From: an uncultured Lachnospiraceae bacterium | Lineage (GTDB): Bacteria > Bacillota > Clostridia > Lachnospirales > Lachnospiraceae | Length of the DNA: 38,538 nt | Reading direction: 5' to 3' | Assembly (NCBI GenBank): GCA_947625875.1 | Contig: CANQQG010000021.1 | Span: 1 to 38,538, forward strand | In this document: in pieces, positions 31,380 to 38,538 of the stretch | Numbering within the stretch: position 1 is the first letter of the stretch | How the letters are laid out: every line of letters starts with the position of its first letter | Made by a program: the position numbers and the translations under genes | The notes under the pieces: generated by a model | Seen by the model: the letters and a program-made list of their open reading frames with translations, nothing else | Told to the model about the DNA's origin: nothing | The model's database searches: none

Positions 31380-32306
31380 ATGAAGAAAAAGTTTACAGCG
31401 TTCGTGTCTTTGTTGCTGGCTGTTGTATTTGCTTTATGCCAGCCGGTGCAAGCGGCAAAGATGCCAAAACCAAATGCAGCGGTCACGCAAAAGAATATTA
31501 TGGCGATATTAAATGCGTATGATGCGGATGGGGCGTATATTATGCAGGAAGCGATTGACGATGGGCGGGATATTACACAATGGTGGCATTTTGGGAATAC
31601 ACTGGTATCCAACGCTCTTGGAACAGCCGTACATGAAGAATGCCATCATTATATTCATGGTACGTATTCAGGGGAGAGAATTTATATCGGCAATAAAAAG
31701 TCAATCCAGATAGAATATACGGATGTCTATCATACAAAGGAAATGGCGAAGTCAGTGCCGAAAAAGTTGCGCACCTTCCGGTTTGATACCTATATAAGCA
31801 AGCCGAGTGATAATCTTGCGGCGAATGTGTGTGGCGCATATGGGTTGCTGAATGAATTTACGGCATATTGCTGGGGAATGAATACAAGTGTGAGCCTGTA
31901 TCCGTATTTTAAACTGCAGAAGCCTGACGGGTGGCTTGAATATGCGGGTATGTGCGCATCTGACCGTCTGGCATATGCAGAATTTAAATATTATATTCTG
32001 CATTATCTGTATTATGCCAAGGTGCATCATCCGGATGTTTATCGTGGGATTATGAAGAATAAAAAATTTGCCAGAGCATTTACAAGGATAGAGAAAAAGT
32101 ATGCTAAGCTGAATGCGGTTTTTGAGAGCCGATTGAATAGCGTGGTAAAGATGCTGAATAAAAACGGGCATTGGGCGAGATATGAAGGCGGTTATCTTTG
32201 GATAGACAATCATGGGGTTGGAATAGCCGCTGAAGGTTATGACGATCTGTTAAAGGAAATGGAAAAGACGAAATATCAGAAAATCATGAAAGCGCTTCAG
32301 GGATAA
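31380..32306 (+). CDS. Exported zinc metallopeptidase-like protein (HExxH)
   Basis: A 308-residue protein with signal peptide MKKKFTAFVSLLLAVVFALC and an Ala-x-Ala-like cleavage site near residue 26 (VQA-AK). A zinc motif is clear: AVHEECHHYIHG with His85, Glu86 and His89. A plausible third ligand, Glu159, sits in LLNEFTAYCWG, the NExxAY pattern of gluzincin-like peptidases. No known family can be named with certainty; the composition (many Tyr, His, Lys) is unusual. AAGGAGG lies 7-8 bases before the ATG. It is flanked by the SH3-like and transglutaminase-like exported proteins and may cut or mature partner proteins outside the cell. Confidence 0.75.
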   Translation: MKKKFTAFVSLLLAVVFALCQPVQAAKMPKPNAAVTQKNIMAILNAYDADGAYIMQEAIDDGRDITQWWHFGNTLVSNALGTAVHEECHHYIHGTYSGERIYIGNKKSIQIEYTDVYHTKEMAKSVPKKLRTFRFDTYISKPSDNLAANVCGAYGLLNEFTAYCWGMNTSVSLYPYFKLQKPDGWLEYAGMCASDRLAYAEFKYYILHYLYYAKVHHPDVYRGIMKNKKFARAFTRIEKKYAKLNAVFESRLNSVVKMLNKNGHWARYEGGYLWIDNHGVGIAAEGYDDLLKEMEKTKYQKIMKALQG

Positions 32307-32329
32307 CATGACAAGAGGAGGATTTACGT

Positions 32330-33841
32330 ATGAAGGCACAATGTAAAAAATTATTGATGGTTTTGTTTTTTGTGTTGGGCATAGGGATGTTTACACAGGA
32401 AGCGGATGCCGCGCCGCGCGGCACGAAGGTTATGACGATTACGGCAAAGACGGCGGGGTATACCGCGAAGGCGTCCGTATATGCGGAGAAAAATGCCTAT
32501 GGGGGATATGACTTTGAGATGGATCGTGAAAGTCTGGACATTCTGGTGAAAAAGAAGAATGCCGCAGTCAGTGTGTCAGTAAAAGTGTTGAAACCGAAGA
32601 TCATTGATAAGGGAAGTCTGGATTATGAGAAGAAAATTAAATTTGATGACTATGGGCGCAGTTCACAGGAACTGAATTTTCGGTATTATCAGGATGGAGA
32701 TATGAAAAATGCCAGTGTCTGGTATCAGATTAATGCTCACATGGTCAAACTGTCCATTGATAATCTGTACCTTACGGTGAACGCAAAGGGATTCCATCCG
32801 GGTGGCGATGCATATATGCCGATTCAAGTGGATCGATCGTTGGAGAAATGGAATGCGTATGAAGGAAGTCCGCGGCTTCGGATCAGGATTGTTAATTCCA
32901 GGGGAAAATATGTTTATCAGAAAACATACCGGGCGGATCGGGGAGGTTATATAAGGCTGCGTTGGAATGGGAAGGCATCGAAGAAAAATGAGGCAGGCGT
33001 GAAAGCCGGTTCTTATGTTCCGGATGGCTATTATCGGGTGGAGGCGTGTTATTTTTATAAAAAGGCGTCGGGTGAGAAATTTACGGTAAAGCCGGTAACT
33101 GCCAAAAAGAGTTTTAAAGTTTCATCAAAAACCCTGTCGGGAACGCAGGGAGTGGCGCAGGCAAAAGAGCTGCCGGTCTATACGGGGAATGATACGATTG
33201 ATTATCTGGCGGAGTGTATGCTTCAGGAGGCAGGCGTTACGTCATCAACTCCGGCGGATGAGAAGGTAAGGAAAATTTACCATTATATGACAACGCATTT
33301 TAAGCATATTCATTATGACATGACTACGAAACGTAAGGCTTTTTATAATACGAAGAAGCTTGCAGTAAAAATAAAAAAATACGGAAAAAGCTCGCTTAAA
33401 AGCTACAAGTTACATAAGATCCTGTATTTTTATGATGTGGGATATTTCCTGGAAGAGAATATGAAGACCAGGAGCGGTGTCTGCGACGACCATGCGGATA
33501 TTTTTGCCCTGCTTTGTAAACATGTCGGTATAGACGCCGGCGTCTGCTCGGGATATTATTTGAACCGCAACGGCACACGCGCTTCTCATGCATGGAATTA
33601 TGCAGTTGTCAATGGCGTGACATGGTACTATGATGTCGATGTTGAGATTCAAAATTACGGCAAAGGACAGGGGGATTATTATTGGTATAAAAAGACGAGG
33701 GAGCAGGCAAACCAGAATCATGCTTTTCAGAAAATTCAGTATAATTACGACCTGAAGATCTCAGATCCTGCAAGTGAGCAGTGGACATTTATCATTCCAA
33801 ATGGCAATGAGGCGGGCGGACAAGCCGGTTTGGCAAATTGA
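32330..33841 (+). CDS. Exported transglutaminase-like protein
   Basis: A 503-residue protein with signal peptide MKAQCKKLLMVLFFVLGIGM and a cleavage site near DADA-AP. The N-terminal half (about 30-270) is beta-rich, with a FlgD-like Ig segment (LRIRIVNSRGKYVYQKTYRA, IRLRWNGKAS, PDGYYRVEACYF). The C-terminal half has the papain-like transglutaminase core: Cys385 in SGVCDDHADIFALLC, His420 in ASHAWNYAVV, and Asp435 in WYYDVDVE. All three catalytic residues are present. Such proteins act as peptidases, deamidases or cross-linkers. The ribosome site is AGAGGAGG and the gene starts 23 bases after the metallopeptidase, so the pair is co-transcribed. Activity and substrate are not known. Confidence 0.85.
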   Translation: MKAQCKKLLMVLFFVLGIGMFTQEADAAPRGTKVMTITAKTAGYTAKASVYAEKNAYGGYDFEMDRESLDILVKKKNAAVSVSVKVLKPKIIDKGSLDYEKKIKFDDYGRSSQELNFRYYQDGDMKNASVWYQINAHMVKLSIDNLYLTVNAKGFHPGGDAYMPIQVDRSLEKWNAYEGSPRLRIRIVNSRGKYVYQKTYRADRGGYIRLRWNGKASKKNEAGVKAGSYVPDGYYRVEACYFYKKASGEKFTVKPVTAKKSFKVSSKTLSGTQGVAQAKELPVYTGNDTIDYLAECMLQEAGVTSSTPADEKVRKIYHYMTTHFKHIHYDMTTKRKAFYNTKKLAVKIKKYGKSSLKSYKLHKILYFYDVGYFLEENMKTRSGVCDDHADIFALLCKHVGIDAGVCSGYYLNRNGTRASHAWNYAVVNGVTWYYDVDVEIQNYGKGQGDYYWYKKTREQANQNHAFQKIQYNYDLKISDPASEQWTFIIPNGNEAGGQAGLAN

Positions 33842-33865
33842 TTTGTATGGAAAAGGTAATAGGTA

Positions 33866-34003
33866 GAAGCGTATGCTATATGTCCGGATGGGATTGGGAA
33901 AAATTATATGAATGGAGAAATAGAGTATTATTGTTATGATGTAAAGACTGAAAAATCAAAGCGGATTGATGAAGATGAATACCGTAAGAGGTTGGGTTGG
34001 TAA
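33866..34003 (+). pseudogene. 3' remnant of a paralogue of the propeller-like gene at 37446
   Basis: One frame (33863-34003) ends in KNYMNGEIEYYCYDVKT, EKSKRIDEDEY and a short tail before TAA. The end of the protein at 37446-38381 reads KFYTNGEWEYYCYNVKT, GKTEQLDEDEF. About 30 aligned residues are nearly the same, but the rest of the gene is missing upstream. This is the tail of a decayed second copy, left between the two transglutaminase-like genes. The remaining 34004-34139 shows no gene. Confidence 0.75.
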
Positions 34004-34139
34004 GTTGTGGCTGATTATCCAGGCATCTGTTGGGCAGTCAGAAGAACAGAAGCTGTTAATAAAAAAAGTGGATCTAAATGATGGATGTCCGGTACTGAGG
34101 TTGGAATCAGAATCGGAGAGCTTATAGTGAGGTGGTTTT

Positions 34140-37100
34140 ATGAACAAAAAAAGAGGACTATGTATTTTGTTGTCAGCGGCGCTGGTTGTATTCGGAAATC
34201 CATTTCCGGGCATTGTGCGGGCGGAAGAGACTTTTGACGGGCTTTCCGGAAGTGAGGCTGTCTGGCAAGAGGAAGACGATTCTGCGCAGCAGGCAGACAG
34301 TGAGATTGTGACAGAGAGCGTGTCACTTACGGAAGAAAACCGTTATGACCCGGAATTGTATAAGGAACCGACCGTTATGTATCCGGGCAATTCCAATGGA
34401 ATTATGAGGATTTCCGCGCTCACGCTCGAAGAGTATCTGGTAGGAAAGATACGGCAGCTGGAGACGGAAATTGATGTGTCCGCTTATAATATCCCAAAGG
34501 ATGATGCGGGAACTGTATATCGTCAGATTTTAAATAATCATCCGGAGATATTTTATGTGAGTGGCAGGAAGTATTCTTGGAGCACATCAACCGGATATAC
34601 AACAAAATATACTTTAACCTATAATGATACAGCGGAAAATATCAAAAAGCAAAGACTGGAATTTGAGGAGGCGGCAGACCGGATCGTTGCGCAGACGATG
34701 GACTCCATGAGTGATGTGGAAAAGCTGTTGGCTGTGCATGACGCTCTTATTTTAAACTGTGAATACGATAAGGAGAATCTTGATGCTGACACAGTACCGG
34801 ATGTTTCGTATACTGCGTATGGAGCACTGGTCAATCATGTGGCGGTTTGCAAAGGATATGCAGAGGCGTATTCCTATATCGTAGAAAACAGGCTTGGGAT
34901 TTCCTGTGACATCGTTTCCAGTGATGAGATGAATCATGCGTGGAATATGGTCGAGCTGGATGATGGGCAGTGGTATCATGTGGATACGACTTGGGATGAT
35001 CCTACATGGGACAGTATTGGGCGTGTCAGGCATACATATTTTCTGCTCAGCGATGCTGAAATTTCAGATGAAGAGCATGGGCATACTGGCTGGGATGGGA
35101 CGCATGAAGCAGTTTCCGATACATACGATATGTGTTTTTGGACGGATGTCAGATCCGCGTTCTGTTATTGGAATGGAGAATGGTATTACAGCAAATATAA
35201 CAGTGATACCAGGCTGACATCCCTGTTGAAGCAAAAGACGTTCCTGGACAATTCATCTCCGACTGTTTTGTATACGGAAAATACAACTTGGAATAATTAT
35301 AAGGCAGGGTATATGTATCTGGATAAGGAGAATGACAGGTTATATTTCAATGGCAGGGATGCCATATACCGGCTGGATGATCCGGATGGCGCGGTGACGA
35401 AGGTCTGTGAGCCTTCGATTTCAGGCAAGCAGTTGATTTTTGGATTTACGATTCAGGATGGAAAACTGTGCTATGCGCTGCAGGAAAATCCGAATCTTGA
35501 AGGAAAGCAGGTGATAGAGCGCTGTGACTTGCGGGAGCTTATGCTGGGAGAAATCACCGGGATTTCTGCGGAAAAGGTTTTGGCGGTTTACGATAAGACG
35601 CCAAAAAAGATTGAAGTGAAGGGTATTGTGGACGGCGACAGGGTGAGCTATGCCGGGAATGATGGCATATACAGAAACGAGCAGCCGGAGATGATTGACG
35701 CGGGGACATATGAGGTGGATTATCGTGTAGAGCGCGATGGCTGTAAGACATTTTACGGAGCGGCGACCATAGAGATTAAAAAGGCTGCTCCGGAATATAG
35801 TGTGCCGGAAGGGCTGGCAGGCAGCAGCGGAAGTAAGCTCGGGTCAGTGGAGCTTCCGGATGGCTTTGTATGGCAGAGCGATAAAGGCACAAAGCTGTTT
35901 TCGGAAGGCACATATTCGTATTTTGTAAGCTATATACCGGCTGACAGCGATAATTTTGAAACTGTGACCGATATTCTGGTGGAAGTGACGGTTACCTGTC
36001 CGGGACATGTATATCATTCCCAGGCCACTGCGCCGGGAGAGGAAACCGTTACCTGTGCGCTTTGCGGCGACAGTTATAAAAGTACAATATCGGTAAGCCC
36101 TGCGGAGCTTGCGTTCAATGAACGCGGTCAGTCCCAGACCGTAACGGCGACAGTCGCGCCGGAACAGGCAGTCACATGGAAGAGTGACAATAAAGCGGTG
36201 GCGACAGTAAAGGACGGGATTGTTACGGCTGTAGGCAGGGGGACGACAAACATTACAGCCCGGGCGGGAAATAAGACAGCGACAGTAAAGGTGACGGTGA
36301 ACATAAAAGAGACTCCGACGCAGCAGCCATCAGACGGTGTGGGCGGCACAGGCGGTAATACAGGCGGTTCAGGAAGTGCAGGCGGCACGGGGAGTGTTGG
36401 AAATATAAGCGGCGCAGGCGGCACGAGCGGCAATATGGCCAGCGCAGGAAGTGCAGGCAGCACAGGGAATGCTGGAAATACAGGCGGCGCAGGCAGCACG
36501 AGCGGCAATATGACCGGTTCAGGAAGTGCAGGCAGCACAGGGAATGCTGGAAATACAGGCGGCGCAGGCAGCACGGGCGGCAATACGGCCGGAACGGAAA
36601 ATGCGGGAAGCGCAGGCAGCGACAGCGGCGTGGACAAGGGCAATGATACAAGTAAGGACAATGCGGAGAAGTCAGACAGCAAGAACAGTGCGGAGAAGTC
36701 AGACAGCAAGGACAAGCCGGACAGTGTAAAACAGCCACAGGACACTTCTGACACGAGCAATCAGACGCAGACGCCAGCTACAGCCACAGCGTATGAAAAA
36801 GGCGACCAGATCAGGGATAAAGCCACAAAGGCTGTGTATGAGGTCACGAAGGAAGCCTCCGAGAGCGGAAAGGGCGGCGCGATTGCCTATAAAGCTCCGT
36901 CGGATAAAAAGGCGTCTTCCGTACAGATACCAAAGACGGTGACGCTGGATGGCGTGACATATAAAGTGACGTCTGTCGCGGCAAATGCATTTAAAAACAA
37001 TAAGTCGTTAAAAAAGGTGACGGTCGGAACGAATGTAACGTCCATAGGCGGGAATGCTTTTTATGGCTGCGCAAAGCTGAAAACTATTACTATAGGAAGC

Positions 37101-37391
37101 AATGTCAGGACAATCGGAGCAAAAGCGTTTGGCGGCTGTACATCTCTGACAAAGGTTGCGCTCCCGGCAAAAACGACGTCGATCGGGAAACAGGCATTTT
37201 ATAAATGCGCGAAATTAAAAGCAATCACGATAAAGACAACGAAGCTGACAACGAAGACAGTGAATGCGGATGCGTTTAAAGGCGTATATGCAAAAGTAAC
37301 CGTAAAGGTTCCGGCGAAGACATACAGCAGATATAAAAAGCTGCTGCCATCATGTGGTCTGAGCAAAAAGGCGAAGATTGTGAAACAGTAA
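34140..37391 (+). CDS. Large exported mosaic: transglutaminase-like, MBG-like, BIG2, Gly-rich repeats, LRR_5
   Basis: A 1083-residue secreted protein. In order: signal peptide (about 1-28, ending VRA-EE); a helical region; a transglutaminase-like core (about 180-290) with Cys237 (VAVCKGYAEAY), His266 (NHAWNMVEL) and Asp282 (YHVDTTWDDP); a DUF5050-like beta region (about 330-460). An MBG-like domain follows (about 480-550, VYDKTPKKIEVKGIVDGD), then a CxH...CxxC metal-site-like motif (about 620-640), BIG2 (about 645-720), a Gly/Ser/Thr/Asn tract of 25-residue repeats (733-830), and an acidic/Lys linker. BspA-like LRR_5 repeats (about 880-1040) include SIGGNAFYGCAKLKTITIGS. No LPxTG or SLH anchor is visible, although LRR_5/BIG2 proteins often bind surfaces. 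The ribosome site is GAGGTGG. Confidence 0.88.
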   Translation: MNKKRGLCILLSAALVVFGNPFPGIVRAEETFDGLSGSEAVWQEEDDSAQQADSEIVTESVSLTEENRYDPELYKEPTVMYPGNSNGIMRISALTLEEYLVGKIRQLETEIDVSAYNIPKDDAGTVYRQILNNHPEIFYVSGRKYSWSTSTGYTTKYTLTYNDTAENIKKQRLEFEEAADRIVAQTMDSMSDVEKLLAVHDALILNCEYDKENLDADTVPDVSYTAYGALVNHVAVCKGYAEAYSYIVENRLGISCDIVSSDEMNHAWNMVELDDGQWYHVDTTWDDPTWDSIGRVRHTYFLLSDAEISDEEHGHTGWDGTHEAVSDTYDMCFWTDVRSAFCYWNGEWYYSKYNSDTRLTSLLKQKTFLDNSSPTVLYTENTTWNNYKAGYMYLDKENDRLYFNGRDAIYRLDDPDGAVTKVCEPSISGKQLIFGFTIQDGKLCYALQENPNLEGKQVIERCDLRELMLGEITGISAEKVLAVYDKTPKKIEVKGIVDGDRVSYAGNDGIYRNEQPEMIDAGTYEVDYRVERDGCKTFYGAATIEIKKAAPEYSVPEGLAGSSGSKLGSVELPDGFVWQSDKGTKLFSEGTYSYFVSYIPADSDNFETVTDILVEVTVTCPGHVYHSQATAPGEETVTCALCGDSYKSTISVSPAELAFNERGQSQTVTATVAPEQAVTWKSDNKAVATVKDGIVTAVGRGTTNITARAGNKTATVKVTVNIKETPTQQPSDGVGGTGGNTGGSGSAGGTGSVGNISGAGGTSGNMASAGSAGSTGNAGNTGGAGSTSGNMTGSGSAGSTGNAGNTGGAGSTGGNTAGTENAGSAGSDSGVDKGNDTSKDNAEKSDSKNSAEKSDSKDKPDSVKQPQDTSDTSNQTQTPATATAYEKGDQIRDKATKAVYEVTKEASESGKGGAIAYKAPSDKKASSVQIPKTVTLDGVTYKVTSVAANAFKNNKSLKKVTVGTNVTSIGGNAFYGCAKLKTITIGSNVRTIGAKAFGGCTSLTKVALPAKTTSIGKQAFYKCAKLKAITIKTTKLTTKTVNADAFKGVYAKVTVKVPAKTYSRYKKLLPSCGLSKKAKIVKQ
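36336..36629 (+). repeat. Four imperfect 75-bp tandem repeats in frame
   Basis: Units start at about 36336, 36408, 36483 and 36558. Units two and three are nearly identical (GGAGSTSGNM..., then SAGSTGNAGNT); the outer two have diverged. Each encodes about 25 residues, so loss or gain of a unit keeps the frame. Downstream, an eight-residue repeat (NSAEKSDSK-like) is also duplicated. This is a flexible linker between BIG2 and the LRR_5 domain. Confidence 0.85.
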
Positions 37392-37445
37392 TGGATTGGC
37401 GATGGCAATAATAAACAAGCATTGAATTATAAAAGGATGGATTTT

Positions 37446-38381
37446 ATGAAAAAAGGATTATTCAGAAACGTATTTGTATTGGGAATATTTTTTATGTTTG
37501 CAGGGGTGTTTGTAAAGCCTGTTCGTGTACAGGCGGCTGCGGAATATAAACATTATTGGTTTGCAGGAGCAAATGAAATTGAGAATGCAAAATGCGGGAA
37601 ATATTATTTTAAGTTAAATGAAGAAAGAAATCAAATTACATATTCCAGAACAAAATCAGGGACTCGGAAAGTTTTGGCTTCAGCAAAGACGGGATATAAT
37701 ATTGATTACCAATTTATATCGGATGGAAAAATATTATATTATCTGGAGAATATACAATACGATTTTGATAAATATCAGTCAGTTATTTATCGTGTAAATA
37801 TTGCGGAGCGGACTAAAAGGAAGGTGTGTAAAATTCGAGCGAATGATGTTGCTTATTTGAAAGAGTATTACGATAAATGCTTGTATTATGTTGCTGGATG
37901 GGATCCTTCTAATGTGTACCAATATGATCTTCGTACAAAAAAACATAAGCTGATTGTAAAAAATAGAAATATTGTCAGCCGCCATAAACAATATTTAATG
38001 TTCTGGATAGATACGGGTGGTGATGGATATATGGGACCGTTATATGTCTATGACTGTAAATTAAGAAAAAGGATGACTATTTCAAAAAAGGCGGGCGAAT
38101 GGAATGTTGCTGATAGTAAAATTTATTATACAGAATTAGTGAACGATAATTGGGATTATACCAGTTCTGTGGGGTGGAATATTAAGTGTTGTGATCTTTC
38201 TGGTAAAAATAAAAAAACACTTGTAAGAAACATTGAGGCGAGTTTTTTTTATAAGATATCCGGATATCGGGTGTATTATAGCAAATTTTATACAAATGGA
38301 GAATGGGAATATTATTGCTATAATGTAAAAACTGGGAAAACAGAGCAGCTTGATGAAGACGAATTTGATAAAATGATCTGA
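37446..38381 (+). CDS. Exported propeller-like (DUF5050-like) protein
   Basis: A 311-residue protein with signal peptide MKKGLFRNVFVLGIFFMFAG and a likely cleavage after VQA (about residue 32). The body is made of repeating Tyr-rich strands such as KILYYLENIQYD, CLYYVAGWDPSNVYQYDLRTKK, KIYYTELVNDNWDY and YRVYYSKFYTNGEWEYYCYNVKTGK. These match the blade pattern of DUF5050-like beta-propellers common in clostridial surface proteins. No catalytic motif is seen. The start at 37446 follows AAAGGAT; the longer frame from 37422 has no ribosome site. A decayed copy lies at 33866-34003. A ligand-binding or scaffolding role with the neighbouring exported proteins is inferred. Confidence 0.72.
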   Translation: MKKGLFRNVFVLGIFFMFAGVFVKPVRVQAAAEYKHYWFAGANEIENAKCGKYYFKLNEERNQITYSRTKSGTRKVLASAKTGYNIDYQFISDGKILYYLENIQYDFDKYQSVIYRVNIAERTKRKVCKIRANDVAYLKEYYDKCLYYVAGWDPSNVYQYDLRTKKHKLIVKNRNIVSRHKQYLMFWIDTGGDGYMGPLYVYDCKLRKRMTISKKAGEWNVADSKIYYTELVNDNWDYTSSVGWNIKCCDLSGKNKKTLVRNIEASFFYKISGYRVYYSKFYTNGEWEYYCYNVKTGKTEQLDEDEFDKMI

Positions 38382-38538
38382 ACGGAAAAATCTGTATTGT
38401 TTATAGTGGCGTTCTTCAGGCATAACAGACGTGTGGAACTTTACTGTCTGCCAGGATAAAGTTGAGTGGTCTCGGAAACTTAATGGGTAATAAGCAAGAA
38501 AGGGATATTTGTCAGAAATGAGTAGGATAAGGTGTGTA
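38382..38538. other. Right-edge region without a gene
   Basis: No ORF, promoter or convincing terminator can be supported here. A weak CAGAC/GTCTG pairing occurs near 38425-38450. Confidence 0.4.

Noticed and set aside
36128..36760. Long minus-strand open frame rich in Leu/Pro opposite the Gly-rich repeats
   Set aside because: It is the complement of a repetitive GC-rich coding tract with no start signal. A shadow of the 1083-residue gene.

Overview
The window looks like chromosomal DNA from a gut-type clostridium, most likely Lachnospiraceae. The reasons are the YesM/YesN-type two-component system beside an LplABC-type sugar transporter, strong AGGAGG-type ribosome binding sites before nearly every gene, sigma-A type promoters, and several families common in that group (Rpn nuclease, bPH, DUF3990/DUF3791, PBECR4, BIG2 and LRR_5 surface proteins). 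No species is claimed. No rRNA, tRNA or CRISPR array was seen.

Bases 1-2000 are accessory DNA: a collapsed Rpn-family nuclease gene (280-629), a long hairpin/terminator (640-710), and a RecF/OLD-like AAA ATPase gene (779-1873) whose 3' end appears frameshifted.

Bases 2017-20133 form a xylan-oligosaccharide utilisation locus. A feruloyl-esterase-like alpha/beta hydrolase (minus strand) is divergent from a plus-strand gene train: SGNH acetylesterase, YesM-type histidine kinase, YesN-type AraC response regulator, solute-binding lipoprotein, two permeases, GH8 exo-oligoxylanase, GH43 and GH3 beta-xylosidases, xylulokinase, and a FucI-fold isomerase. None of the enzymes has a signal peptide. The model is therefore import of decorated xylo-oligosaccharides by the ABC importer, cytoplasmic de-esterification and trimming to xylose, isomerisation, and phosphorylation to xylulose 5-phosphate. 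No XylA-type isomerase is present; the FucI-fold protein occupies its place. A strong terminator closes the train.

Bases 20158-22391 hold a two-gene unit: an XRE-like protein overlapping a membrane Ser/Thr kinase with a leucine-rich-repeat ectodomain. Bases 22440-23870 look like a mobile or defence remnant: a truncated DUF6088 antitoxin-like gene, a strong promoter followed by a three-hairpin structured leader, a PBECR4 nuclease-domain gene, and two mini-ORFs with excellent ribosome binding sites. Bases 24073-27407 carry a lipoprotein and two ABC-2-like membrane proteins whose ATPase gene has decayed.

The minus strand from 27539 to 29996 carries a secreted jelly-roll-like/BIG2 protein and a three-gene DUF3990 / DUF3791 / bPH operon. 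The last 8 kb (30345-38381) is visibly more A/T- and lysine-rich. It encodes five exported proteins in a row: an SH3-like protein, an HExxH metallopeptidase, two transglutaminase-like proteins (one a 1083-residue mosaic with BIG2, Gly-rich repeats and LRR_5), and a propeller-like protein. A decayed copy of the last gene lies between two of them. The most unusual items are the kinase-LRR/XRE pair, the structured leader before the PBECR4 gene, and the exported transglutaminase/metallopeptidase cluster.
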